Positions 25,067-33,546 of a DNA stretch of 39,322 nucleotides are shown one piece after another. The stretch comes from Metapseudomonas otitidis (lineage in GTDB: Bacteria > Pseudomonadota > Gammaproteobacteria > Pseudomonadales > Pseudomonadaceae). The stretch is from assembly GCF_900111835.1 (NCBI RefSeq), contig NZ_FOJP01000032.1, forward strand, positions 1 through 39,322, in the 5' to 3' direction. The translations under genes were made by a program, and so were the position numbers. Positions within the stretch are counted from its first letter, which is position 1. Every line of letters begins with the position of its first letter. The notes under the pieces were generated by a model. The model made no database searches, had not been told where the DNA came from, and saw nothing but the letters and a program-made list of their open reading frames with translations.

Positions 25067-26588
25067 ACCGGTGGTGTTCGGCGAACAGCCGCTGTCCATC
25101 GAGCACGTCGTGGCCCTGTCCCAGCGCCGCGCCCCCGCCCTGCTGCAGGGCGACGCCGCCTGGCGCGAGCGCATCGCCAAGGGCGCGCGCTTCCTCGACA
25201 CCCTGCTGGACAAGGAAGGCGTGATCTACGGCGTCACCACCGGCTACGGCGACTCCTGCGTGGTGGCCGTGCCGCTGGAGCAGGTGGAAGCCCTGCCGCG
25301 CCACCTGTTCACCTTCCACGGCTGCGGCCTGGGCAAGGTGCTGGACGAGGCCGCCACCCGCGCGGTGCTGGCGGCGCGCCTGCAGTCGCTGTGCCACGGG
25401 GTTTCCGGCGTGCGCGTGGAGCTGCTGGAGCGCCTGCAGGCGTTCCTCGAACACGACGTACTGCCGGTGATCCCGGAGGAAGGCTCGGTGGGCGCCAGCG
25501 GCGACCTCACCCCGCTGTCCTACGTGGCCGCCACCCTCTCCGGCCAGCGCGAGGTGGTCTACCAGGGCCAGCGCCGCAGCGCCGCCGAGGTGCACGCCGA
25601 GTTGGGCTGGGAGCCCTTGGTGCTGCGTCCCAAGGAAGCCCTGGCGCTGATGAACGGCACCGCCGTGATGACCGCCCTGGCCTGCCTGGCCTACGCCCGT
25701 GCCGACTACCTGCTGCAACTGGCCACCCGCATCACCGCGCTCAACGTGGTGGCACTGGAGGGCAACCCCGAGCACTTCGACGAGCGCCTGTTCGCCGCCA
25801 AGCCGCACCCGGGGCAGATGCAGGTGGCCGCCTGGCTGCGCCAGGACCTGGCCATCGACGCGCCGACCGCGCCGCTGCACCGCCTGCAGGACCGCTACTC
25901 GCTGCGCTGCGCGCCCCATGTGCTGGGCGTACTGGCCGACAGCCTGGGCCTGCTGCGGCAGTTCATCGAAACCGAGCTGAACAGCGCCAACGACAACCCG
26001 CTGATCGACGCCGAGGCCGAGCGCGTGCTGCATGGCGGGCACTTCTACGGCGGCCACATCGCCTTCGCCATGGACAGCCTGAAGAACCTAGTGGGCAACG
26101 TCGCCGACCTGCTCGACCGCCAGCTCGCCCTGCTGGTGGACGTGCGCTACAACCACGGCCTGCCGAGCAACCTCTCCGGCGCGCCCCAGGCCACGGCGAT
26201 GATCAACCACGGCTTCAAGGCCGTGCAGATCGGCGCCAGCGCCTGGACCGCCGAGGCGCTGAAGAACACGCTGCCGGCCAGCGTCTTCTCGCGCTCCACC
26301 GAATGCCACAACCAGGACAAGGTGAGCATGGGCACCATCGCCGCCCGCGACGCCCTGCGCAGCCTGGAACTGACCGAGCAGGTGGCCGCCGCCACCCTGC
26401 TGGCCGCCAACCAGGGCGTATGGCTGCGCCAGCGCGCCGGCGAGCGTGACCTGCCCGCGCCCCTGGCCGCCATGCACCGCCAACTGGCCGGGGACTTCCC
26501 GCCGGTGATCGAGGACCGCGCCCTGGAAGGCGAACTGCGCCTGTGCCTGGAGCGCATCCGCGCCCGCCACTGGAGGCTCTATGCGTAG
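25047..26588 (+). CDS. Aromatic amino acid ammonia-lyase (HAL/TAL/PAL family)
   Basis: This 513-residue lyase builds its MIO electrophile from Ala150-Ser151-Gly152 in GSVGASGDLTPLSY and has the catalytic Tyr61 in YGVTTGYG. It removes ammonia from an aromatic amino acid. In this operon the expected reaction is tyrosine (or phenylalanine) to 4-coumarate (or cinnamate), the aryl starter for polyene synthesis. The two selectivity-switch residues are Phe90-His91, unlike the Ser-His of histidine lyases, His-Leu of classical tyrosine lyases or Phe-Leu of phenylalanine lyases, so specificity is open. The start ATG at 25047 overlaps the previous gene by 20 bases. Confidence 0.9.
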   Translation: MTTQQPEPVVFGEQPLSIEHVVALSQRRAPALLQGDAAWRERIAKGARFLDTLLDKEGVIYGVTTGYGDSCVVAVPLEQVEALPRHLFTFHGCGLGKVLDEAATRAVLAARLQSLCHGVSGVRVELLERLQAFLEHDVLPVIPEEGSVGASGDLTPLSYVAATLSGQREVVYQGQRRSAAEVHAELGWEPLVLRPKEALALMNGTAVMTALACLAYARADYLLQLATRITALNVVALEGNPEHFDERLFAAKPHPGQMQVAAWLRQDLAIDAPTAPLHRLQDRYSLRCAPHVLGVLADSLGLLRQFIETELNSANDNPLIDAEAERVLHGGHFYGGHIAFAMDSLKNLVGNVADLLDRQLALLVDVRYNHGLPSNLSGAPQATAMINHGFKAVQIGASAWTAEALKNTLPASVFSRSTECHNQDKVSMGTIAARDALRSLELTEQVAAATLLAANQGVWLRQRAGERDLPAPLAAMHRQLAGDFPPVIEDRALEGELRLCLERIRARHWRLYA

Positions 26589-27006
26589 CGCCGGGGTGAT
26601 CCAGGCCGAGGTGGAGATCCTCGTGCCGTTCTTCGACGTGGACATGATGGAAGTGGTCTGGCACGGCCACTACGTGAAGTACCTGGAGGTGGCCCGCTGC
26701 GCCCTGCTGGACCGCATCGGCCACAACTACGGGCACATGCGCGACGCCGGCTACGCCTGGCCGATCATCGACCTGCAGCTGCGCTACGTGCGCGGCGCGC
26801 GCTTCGGCCAGCGCATCCGCGTGCGGGCGGACCTGGTGGAGTGGGAGAACCGCCTGAAGATCAACTACCTGATCACCGACGCCGAGACCGGCGAACGCAT
26901 GACCCGCGCCAGCAGCGTGCAGGTGGCGGTGGAGATCGCCAGCCGCGAGATGCAGCTGGCCTCGCCCAAGGTGTTCACCGATGCCGTGGAGCGCGCCCTG
27001 CCATGA
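26581..27006 (+). CDS. Acyl-CoA thioesterase (4HBT/YbgC-like)
   Basis: This 141-residue single-hotdog thioesterase has a PFFDVDMMEVVWHGHYVKYL segment near residues 16-35 that contains the family's catalytic Asp in Val-Asp-Met and the His-x-His-Tyr pair. It probably hydrolyses acyl thioesters, either to proof-read stalled intermediates or to release the finished chain. The start overlaps the lyase by 8 bases, and its end overlaps the LolA-like gene by 4, so translation is coupled. Confidence 0.88.
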   Translation: MRSAGVIQAEVEILVPFFDVDMMEVVWHGHYVKYLEVARCALLDRIGHNYGHMRDAGYAWPIIDLQLRYVRGARFGQRIRVRADLVEWENRLKINYLITDAETGERMTRASSVQVAVEIASREMQLASPKVFTDAVERALP

Positions 27007-27611
27007 TCCGCGCGCCCTGGCTGCGGGCCCTGCTGCTGGTGCCGGCGCTGCTGGCCAGCGGCCTTGCCCAGGCCTTCGACCTCGACCAGCTGGCCCAGCG
27101 CCTCGCCGCCCCGGCGGTGGTGCGCGGGCCCTTCGTGCAGGAGAAGCACCTGCGCGCCCTGCCGCAACCCCTGACCAGCACCGGCCAGTTCACCCTGGCC
27201 CGCGAAGGCGGCCTGCTCTGGCGCCTGGAAAAGCCCCTGCGCCAGGACTACCGCATCAGCGACCAGGGCATCGCCCGGCGCGTGGACGGCCAGTGGCAGG
27301 CCCAGCCCGGCCAGGACGTCGCCGCCCAGCAGAGCCGGCTGTTCCTCGCCGTGCTCAAGGGCGACCGCAGCGGCCTGGAGCGTGACTTCGCGCTGACGCT
27401 GGAGGGCGACAGCCAGCACTGGACCCTGCACCTGGCGCCGCGCGCCCTGCTGCTGCAACAGATCTTCAGCGCCATCCGCATCGAGGGGGGCGCCCTGGTG
27501 GAGCGCATCGAGCTGGTGGAAACCCAGGGCGACCGCACCCTGCTGCGCCTGCCGGCCAGCCAGGCCGCCGACACCCTGACCGCCGACGAGGCCGCCGACC
27601 TTGCGCGCTGA
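27003..27611 (+). CDS. LolA-like outer-membrane lipoprotein carrier
   Basis: This 202-residue periplasmic protein has a signal peptide of about 24 residues (cleavage after Ala-Gln-Ala) and a LolA-like beta-barrel part with a Gly-Pro-Phe-Val-Gln-Glu-Lys motif at the start of the mature domain. LolA carries lipid-modified cargo across the periplasm; this divergent version would take the lipid-anchored polyene from the MMPL exporter to the outer membrane. It overlaps both neighbours, by 4 and 11 bases. Confidence 0.85.
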   Translation: MIRAPWLRALLLVPALLASGLAQAFDLDQLAQRLAAPAVVRGPFVQEKHLRALPQPLTSTGQFTLAREGGLLWRLEKPLRQDYRISDQGIARRVDGQWQAQPGQDVAAQQSRLFLAVLKGDRSGLERDFALTLEGDSQHWTLHLAPRALLLQQIFSAIRIEGGALVERIELVETQGDRTLLRLPASQAADTLTADEAADLAR

Positions 27612-29931
27612 GCGCCTGCTGCCGCGCCTGTTCCTGCTGGCCCTGGCGGGCCTGCTGGCGCTGGCCGCCTGGCAGTGGCGCAACGGCCCGCCGGTGGCCG
27701 CCGACATGCTCGCGCTGCTGCCCCAGGGCGCCGGGGATGCGCTGGTGCGCCAGGCCGAGCAGCGCATGCAGGAGCCGCTCAACCGCGAAGTCCTGCTGCT
27801 GGTGGGCCACCCCGACGCGGCGCGCGCCATCGACCTGGCCCGGCGCCTGGGCCAGGGCTGGCAGAACGACCCGCACATCGAGCGTGCCCAGTGGAGCCTG
27901 GAGGCCGACCTGCCGGCCGTGCGCCGGCAACTGCTGGACAGCCGCCTGGCGCTGCTCGGCGCAGCGGACCGCACGCGCCTGGAACGGCAACCGGAGGCCT
28001 TCGTCGCCGCCCGCGCCGAACGCCTCTTCGACCCCTTCGCCAGCACCGGCCTGGTGGCCACCGAGGACGACTGGCTGGGCCTGGCCGGCCTCGGCCAGCA
28101 GGCCCTGGTGCCCGCCGGGCGGGTGCGGGCCGACCTGGCCAGCGGCGCGCTGCTGGTGAAGGACGGCGACACCACCTGGGCGCTGCTGCGGCTGCGCACC
28201 CGTGACGGCGCCTTCGACATGCAGACCCCGCCCTGGCTGGCCGGGCAGGTGGCCCAGGCCCGCCAGCAGGTGGAAGCCGAGGGTGGCCGGCTGCTGGCCG
28301 CCAGCGGGCTGCTGCACGCGGCCGCCGGCCAGGCCAAGGCCAGCCGCGAGATCGCGCTGATCGGCGGCGGCGCCAGCCTCGGCACGCTGTTGCTGATGCT
28401 GGTGGTGTTCCGCCGCCCGCGCACCCTGCTCAGCCTGCTGCCGGTGGCCCTGGCCCTGGGCGCGGGCTGCACCGCCTGCGTGCTGGTGTTCGGCGAGATC
28501 AACGCGCTGACCCTGGTGCTCGGCGCCAGCCTCACCGGGGTCGCCGCCGACTACCCGCTGCACTACCTCAGCAAGGGCTGGAGCGACCCGCGCTGGCGTG
28601 CCTGGGATGCGGTGCGCGCCACCCTGCCCGGCCTCAGCCTGAGCCTGGGCACCAACCTGGTGGGCTACCTGGCCCTGGCCTTCACCCCCTTCCCGGCGCT
28701 GACCCAGATCGCGGTGTTCTCCGCCGCCGGGCTGGTGGCCGCCTACCTCTGCTCGGTGTGCCTGCTGCCGGCCCTGCTCGGCGGCCTGCGCCTGGCCCCA
28801 CCGACGGCGCCGCTGCGCCTGGCCGAGGGCCTGCTGGCCCGCCGCACGGCGCTGCTGGCGCGCACCGGCAGCCTGCCCTGGCTGCTGGCCCTGCTGGCCT
28901 TCTGCGCCGCCGGGGTGTGGCAGGTGCGCCCGCAGAACGACCTGCGCCAGTGGCTCGGCGCCGAGCCGCAGCTGCTGGACGAAGCCCGCGAGATCGCCCG
29001 CCTCACCGGCCTGCAGCCCACCAGCCAGTTCTTCCTGGTGCGCGCCGCCGACGAGGCCCAGTTGCTGGAACGCCAGGCCGCCCTCACCGAGCGCCTGGAC
29101 CGGGCGGTGGCCGACGGCCAGTTGCAGGGCTACCGCGCCCTCAGCCAGCTGGCGGCACCGCCCAGCCGCCTGGCGGCCCTGCACCAGGCCCTGGAGGCCC
29201 TGCCCGCCCACTGGCAGCCGCTGCTGGACCTGGGCCTGCCGCTGGACGCCCTGGAGGCCGAGCGCGCGCGCCTGCTGAACACCCCGCCGCTGCCCCTGGA
29301 GGCGGCCCTGGCCGGCCCCCTGGGCGAGGCCTGGCGGCCGCTCTGGCTGGGGCGGGATGCCCAGGGCCGGGTGGCCGGCATCGTCAGCCTGCAAGGCGCG
29401 GCCTCCCCGGCGCTGCTGGAGCAGGCCGCGGCCGGGCTGGAGGGCGTGCAGGCGGTGGACCGCATCGGTGAGCTGAACCGGTTGTTCGCCGCCACCCAGG
29501 TCAGCGCGGCCGAGCTGAAGCTGGCCTCCTGTGCGGTGATCCTGCTGTTGCTGTGCCTGCCCTTCGGCCTCGGCGGCGCGCTGCGGGTGGTGGCGCTGCC
29601 GCTGCTGGCGGCGCTGGCGTCCCTGGCCTGCCTCGGCTGGCTGGGCCAGCCGCTGACGCTGTTCAGCCTGTTCGGGCTGCTGCTGGTGACGGCCATAGGC
29701 GTGGACTACGCGATCCTCATGCGCGAGGCGGTGGGTGGTGCGGCGGTGAGCCTGCTGGGCACGCTGCTGTCGGGCCTGACCAGTTGGCTGTCGTTCGGCC
29801 TGCTGCTGCTGAGCCAGACCCCGGCCATCGCCAATTTCGGCCTGACCATCAGCCTCGGGCTGTTCTTCTGCTTCCTGCTGGCGCCCTGGGCCCAGGCGGA
29901 CGTGCCCCACGGCCAGGAGCTGCCGGCATGA
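27601..29931 (+). CDS. MMPL/RND-family exporter
   Basis: This 776-residue inner-membrane transporter has two repeats, each with one helix followed by a large periplasmic domain and a cluster of helices. The first helix is at about 7-25, the first cluster at about 250-400 and the second at about 640-770. This is the MMPL plan, and it is expected to extract the lipid-linked polyene from the inner membrane. The TTG start at 27601 is used because no better start fits and it overlaps the LolA-like gene by 11 bases. Confidence 0.87.
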   Translation: MRAERLLPRLFLLALAGLLALAAWQWRNGPPVAADMLALLPQGAGDALVRQAEQRMQEPLNREVLLLVGHPDAARAIDLARRLGQGWQNDPHIERAQWSLEADLPAVRRQLLDSRLALLGAADRTRLERQPEAFVAARAERLFDPFASTGLVATEDDWLGLAGLGQQALVPAGRVRADLASGALLVKDGDTTWALLRLRTRDGAFDMQTPPWLAGQVAQARQQVEAEGGRLLAASGLLHAAAGQAKASREIALIGGGASLGTLLLMLVVFRRPRTLLSLLPVALALGAGCTACVLVFGEINALTLVLGASLTGVAADYPLHYLSKGWSDPRWRAWDAVRATLPGLSLSLGTNLVGYLALAFTPFPALTQIAVFSAAGLVAAYLCSVCLLPALLGGLRLAPPTAPLRLAEGLLARRTALLARTGSLPWLLALLAFCAAGVWQVRPQNDLRQWLGAEPQLLDEAREIARLTGLQPTSQFFLVRAADEAQLLERQAALTERLDRAVADGQLQGYRALSQLAAPPSRLAALHQALEALPAHWQPLLDLGLPLDALEAERARLLNTPPLPLEAALAGPLGEAWRPLWLGRDAQGRVAGIVSLQGAASPALLEQAAAGLEGVQAVDRIGELNRLFAATQVSAAELKLASCAVILLLLCLPFGLGGALRVVALPLLAALASLACLGWLGQPLTLFSLFGLLLVTAIGVDYAILMREAVGGAAVSLLGTLLSGLTSWLSFGLLLLSQTPAIANFGLTISLGLFFCFLLAPWAQADVPHGQELPA

Positions 29932-31085
29932 CCCTGGTGCTGTTCTGGATCGGCCTGCTGGGGCTGTTCGCCCTGTTCACCCGGGTGGGTCGCCTGCTGG
30001 GGCTGATCCCCATCGTCAGCCAGTTGCTGCTGGCCAGCTTCGGCCTGCCCCTGGTGATGCTCTGGCTGGCCGCGCCGGTGGGCCTGGACAACGCCCAGGT
30101 GCTCGCCGCGCCCTGGCTCAAGCCGCTGTACGGGGTGGCCTTCACCCTGCTGCTGGGGCACATCCTCAGCGATGTGATCGACCTGCGCCTGGAGGCGGCC
30201 AGCGTGAAGATCGCGCTGCCGAGCTTCTTCGTGCCGTTCTTCTGCGGCCTGGCCTGCGCCACCTGGCTGTTGCCGGCGGCGAGCCTGCTGTCGAACGTGG
30301 CGGTGGGGCTGCTGTTCGCCCTCACCGCGATCCCGGTGCTGTTCCTCTACCTGCGCCACCTGGGCTACCCGGAGCCGACCATCCGCCGCCTGCTGCAGGC
30401 GGCGATCCTGATGGACCTGATGTGCTGGTGCCTGTTCGGCCTGGCCCAGGGCAGCGCCGCGCCCACCACCCTGCTCTGGCCGTTGCTGGCCGCGCTGCTG
30501 CCGCTGGCACTGCACCTGGTGCGGGTGCGTGCGCCGCTGGTCTACAGCCTGGCCTTCTTCGCCCTGCTGCTGACCCTGCAACAGCTCAAGCTCAATGCCC
30601 TGGTGTTCGGCATCGCCTACCTGCTGGTGATGGCGGCGCTGCGCGTGCCCTTCCGCCTGCCGCTGCCGGTGGCGGTGTTCCATGCCCTGCAGGTGTGGCT
30701 GGCGGTGCCGCTGATCCTCGCCTACGGCCTGTTGCAGATCGACTGGCACACGGCCTGGCAGGGCTATTCCTGGGTGCAGTTCAGTGCGCTGCTGGTGCTG
30801 CCGGTGCTGAGCAAGCTGGCGGGCAACTGGCTGGGGCTGTCCTGGGCCGAGGGCCGCCTGGCCGCGAGCCCGGCGAAATGGCGCCAGAGCGTGCTGCTCA
30901 ATACCCGCGGGCTGACCGAGATCGTCTTCCTCAACCTCCTGTTCCAGCAGCAGATCATCAGCGCGCAGCTGTACTTCGCGCTGATGCTGATGGGACTGAT
31001 CGCCACCCTGTTGCCGGCCCTGACCCAACGCGCCCGGGCCGTTCCCTCTACCGTTTCGGAAAGGAGTCCCCATGAAGTCCATTGA
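29928..31085 (+). CDS. CPA2-type cation:proton antiporter-like membrane protein
   Basis: The 385-residue product has about eleven or twelve membrane helices and resembles the Kef/NapA-type CPA2 transporters: an Ala-Ala-Ile-Leu-Met-Asp-Leu-Met stretch in mid-protein and Leu-Asn-Thr-Arg-Gly-Leu-Thr-Glu-Ile-Val near 340, like the conserved Arg-Gly helix of the family. There is no C-terminal RCK domain. Such an antiporter is not part of the aryl polyene core I know. It overlaps the exporter by 4 bases and the next gene by 14, so it is a genuine member of the operon. It could couple export to proton motive force or transport a product intermediate; both ideas are inference. Confidence 0.8.
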   Translation: MTLVLFWIGLLGLFALFTRVGRLLGLIPIVSQLLLASFGLPLVMLWLAAPVGLDNAQVLAAPWLKPLYGVAFTLLLGHILSDVIDLRLEAASVKIALPSFFVPFFCGLACATWLLPAASLLSNVAVGLLFALTAIPVLFLYLRHLGYPEPTIRRLLQAAILMDLMCWCLFGLAQGSAAPTTLLWPLLAALLPLALHLVRVRAPLVYSLAFFALLLTLQQLKLNALVFGIAYLLVMAALRVPFRLPLPVAVFHALQVWLAVPLILAYGLLQIDWHTAWQGYSWVQFSALLVLPVLSKLAGNWLGLSWAEGRLAASPAKWRQSVLLNTRGLTEIVFLNLLFQQQIISAQLYFALMLMGLIATLLPALTQRARAVPSTVSERSPHEVH

Positions 31086-32313
31086 AGTCCAGCAACGCCA
31101 GGTGGTGGTGATCGGTGCCGGCCCCTCCGGCGCCATCGCCGCCGCCCTGCTCAAGCGCAAGGGCCACGACGTGCTGATCCTCGAGCGCCAGCGCTTCCCG
31201 CGCTTCTCCATCGGCGAGAGCCTGCTGTCCCACTGCCTGGACTTCGTCGAGGAAGCGGGGATGCTCGACGCGGTCATGGCCGCCGGCTTCCAGGTCAAGC
31301 ACGGCGCGGCCTTCGCCTGGGGCGAGCGCTACACCGACTTCGACTTCCGGGAGAAATTCACCCCCGGCAAGGGCAGCACCTTCCAGGTGCAGCGGGCGCC
31401 CTTCGACCAGTTGCTGGCCGATGAGGCGGCACGCCAGGGCGTGGAGATCCGCTACGAGGAGGAGATCATCGCCGCCGACTTCTCCCGCGACTGCCCGCGC
31501 CTGACGGTGCAGCGCCTGGACGGCAGCCAGTACCAGGTGGAAACCGCCTTCGTGCTCGACGGCAGCGGCTACGGCCGGGTGCTGCCGCGCCTGCTGGACC
31601 TGGAGGCGCCGTCCAGCTTCCCGGTGCGCCAGGCGGTGTTCACCCACATCGAGGACCGCATCGACGACCCGGCCTTCGACCGCGAGAAGATTCTCATCAC
31701 CATCCACCCCGAGTACCGCGACGTGTGGTTCTGGCTGATCCCCTTCAGCAACGGCCGCTGCTCCCTGGGCGTGGTGGGTGAAAGCAGCCACTACGCCAAC
31801 CGCCCGGAGGACCTGGACGCCTGCCTGAAGGCCTTCGTCGCCGAGACGCCGAACCTGCGCCGCCTGCTGGCCAATGCCGTGTGGGACACCCCGGCCCGCG
31901 CCCTGGGTGGCTACTCGGCCAACGTGAAGACCCTGCACGGCCCGGGCTTCGCCCTGCTGGGCAATGCGGCCGAGTTCCTCGACCCGGTGTTCTCCTCCGG
32001 CGTGACCATCGCCATGCGCTCGTCGAGCATGGCGGCGAACCTGCTGGACCGTCAGTTGAACGGCGAGCCAGTGGACTGGGAAAGCGACTTCGCCACGCCG
32101 CTGAAGAAGGGCGTGGACGCCTTCCGCGCCTATGTGGAGGGCTGGTACGAGGGCACCTTCCAGGACGTGATCTTCTACCAGGGCGGCTCGCCGGAGATCC
32201 GCGGGATGATCTGCTCGATCCTCGCCGGCTACGCCTGGGACACCCGCAACCCCTTCGTCGCCGAGCCCAAGCGCCGGCTGCGGATGATCAGCGAACTGTG
32301 CGCGGCGCAGTGA
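31072..32313 (+). CDS. FAD-dependent halogenase-like monooxygenase
   Basis: This 413-residue flavoenzyme has the FAD motif Gly-Ala-Gly-Pro-Ser-Gly (15-20), Arg-Phe-Ser-Ile-Gly-Glu-Ser, and the halogenase hallmark WxWxIP as Trp219-Phe-Trp221-Leu-Ile-Pro224. The catalytic lysine seen in flavin halogenases may be Lys76 (VKHGAAFAWG). Such enzymes halogenate aromatic rings using FADH2, oxygen and halide; xanthomonadin-type polyenes are brominated. A partner flavin reductase is not in the window. It may instead be a non-halogenating oxidoreductase of the same fold. It overlaps the preceding gene by 14 bases. Confidence 0.85.
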   Translation: MKSIEVQQRQVVVIGAGPSGAIAAALLKRKGHDVLILERQRFPRFSIGESLLSHCLDFVEEAGMLDAVMAAGFQVKHGAAFAWGERYTDFDFREKFTPGKGSTFQVQRAPFDQLLADEAARQGVEIRYEEEIIAADFSRDCPRLTVQRLDGSQYQVETAFVLDGSGYGRVLPRLLDLEAPSSFPVRQAVFTHIEDRIDDPAFDREKILITIHPEYRDVWFWLIPFSNGRCSLGVVGESSHYANRPEDLDACLKAFVAETPNLRRLLANAVWDTPARALGGYSANVKTLHGPGFALLGNAAEFLDPVFSSGVTIAMRSSSMAANLLDRQLNGEPVDWESDFATPLKKGVDAFRAYVEGWYEGTFQDVIFYQGGSPEIRGMICSILAGYAWDTRNPFVAEPKRRLRMISELCAAQ

Positions 32314-32323
32314 GGGCATGAGC

Positions 32324-33052
32324 ATGCAGCGTGCCGCCGCCACCTACGTCGAGGAAACCCGCTTCGGCTTCTGGTTCCTGCAGAGCCACACCTGGGAGCA
32401 CCACGTGCTGCGGGTGGCGATCAACGACCTCAAGGGCCTGTTCCACGCGCCGCTGCCGGAGGCGCCGGTGCTGCTGGACGCCGGCTGCGGCCAGGGCAAG
32501 TCCTTCCGCCTGCTGGCGGACGCCTTCGCGCCGTCGCGGATGATCGGCCTGGACGCCGACCCGCACAGCCTCGACTGCGCCCGCGCCGAAGCCGAGCGCC
32601 AGGGGCTGGCGGTGGAGCTGCTGGCCAGCGACTGCGCCGCACTGCAGCTGCCGGACGCCAGCGTGGACCTGCTGTTCTGCCACCAGACCTTCCACCACCT
32701 GGTGGAACAGGAGCGCGCCCTGGCGGAGTTCTGGCGGGTGCTGAAGCCGGGCGGCTACCTGCTGTTCGCCGAGTCCACGCGCTACTACATCGACACCTGG
32801 GTGATCCGCTGGCTGTTCCGCCACCCGATGCACGTGCAGCGCACCGCCGCCGAGTACGAGGCGATGGTGCGCGGCCAGGGCTTCGTGTTCGAGCCGCGCA
32901 ACGTCTCCTACCCGTACCTGTGGTGGAGCCGCTCCAGCGACTTCGGCCTGCTGGAGCGCTGGGGCCTGCGCACGCCGCCCCCGCCCGGGCAGCGCAACGA
33001 GACGCTGGTGAACCTGGTGGCCCGCAAGCCCCTGGAGGCACCGGCAGCATGA
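32324..33052 (+). CDS. Class I SAM-dependent methyltransferase
   Basis: This 242-residue cytosolic methyltransferase has motif I LLDAGCGQGKS near residue 47, the acidic Leu-Asp-Ala-Asp loop after strand 2, and Leu-Lys-Pro-Gly-Gly-Tyr near 140. It probably O-methylates the aryl headgroup of the polyene, as many aryl polyenes carry a methoxy group. GAGGG sits 7 bases before the ATG at 32324, so this start is preferred over the one at 32318, which would be too close. Its stop overlaps the next gene (ATGA). Confidence 0.87.
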   Translation: MQRAAATYVEETRFGFWFLQSHTWEHHVLRVAINDLKGLFHAPLPEAPVLLDAGCGQGKSFRLLADAFAPSRMIGLDADPHSLDCARAEAERQGLAVELLASDCAALQLPDASVDLLFCHQTFHHLVEQERALAEFWRVLKPGGYLLFAESTRYYIDTWVIRWLFRHPMHVQRTAAEYEAMVRGQGFVFEPRNVSYPYLWWSRSSDFGLLERWGLRTPPPPGQRNETLVNLVARKPLEAPAA

Positions 33053-33546
33053 CCTGGCGCGCGCTGACCCTGCTGGCCTGCCTGCTGCTGGCCGCCTGTG
33101 CCGGGACCACCCCGGTGCCGGCGCGCGTGCCGCCGCTGGGGCTGCCGCTGTCGCTGCACGTGGCACGGGAGGCCCAGGGCGAGCAGCGCGACTGGCTGCT
33201 GGTGGTGCAGGACGAGGGCGGCGTGCTGCGCTGGTCGCTGTTCGACCCGCTGGGCGTGCCCCTGGCGCGCCAGCGCCTGGAGGCCGGCGCCTGGCACAAC
33301 GACGGCCTGCTGCCGCCCAACCCCGAAGCCCGCGAGCTGTTCGCCGCGCTGCTCTACGCGCTGGTGCCTTCCGAGGCGCTGCCCCGCGTCTACGCCGGCA
33401 TCCCCCAGCAGGTGGGCGCCGACGGCAGCCGCGAGCTGGATGGCCGCTGGCGGGTGGCCTACCGCACGCCCCTGCAGTTCGACCTGCAACGCCGCGAAGG
33501 ACCGCATTACCGCATCAGCCCGCTGACGGGCGAGGAGCCTCGATGA
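33049..33546 (+). CDS. Lipoprotein, DUF3261-like
   Basis: This 165-residue protein has an N-terminal lipoprotein signal ending in Leu-Ala-Ala-Cys (Cys17), so it is lipidated and probably sorted to the outer membrane. It resembles the DUF3261 lipoproteins seen in aryl polyene clusters, with beta-rich segments such as Trp-Leu-Leu-Val-Val-Gln-Asp. Together with the LolA-like protein and the exporter it may receive the product at the outer membrane, as LolB does for lipoproteins; that is inference. It overlaps its neighbours by 4 bases at each end. Confidence 0.8.
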   Translation: MTWRALTLLACLLLAACAGTTPVPARVPPLGLPLSLHVAREAQGEQRDWLLVVQDEGGVLRWSLFDPLGVPLARQRLEAGAWHNDGLLPPNPEARELFAALLYALVPSEALPRVYAGIPQQVGADGSRELDGRWRVAYRTPLQFDLQRREGPHYRISPLTGEEPR

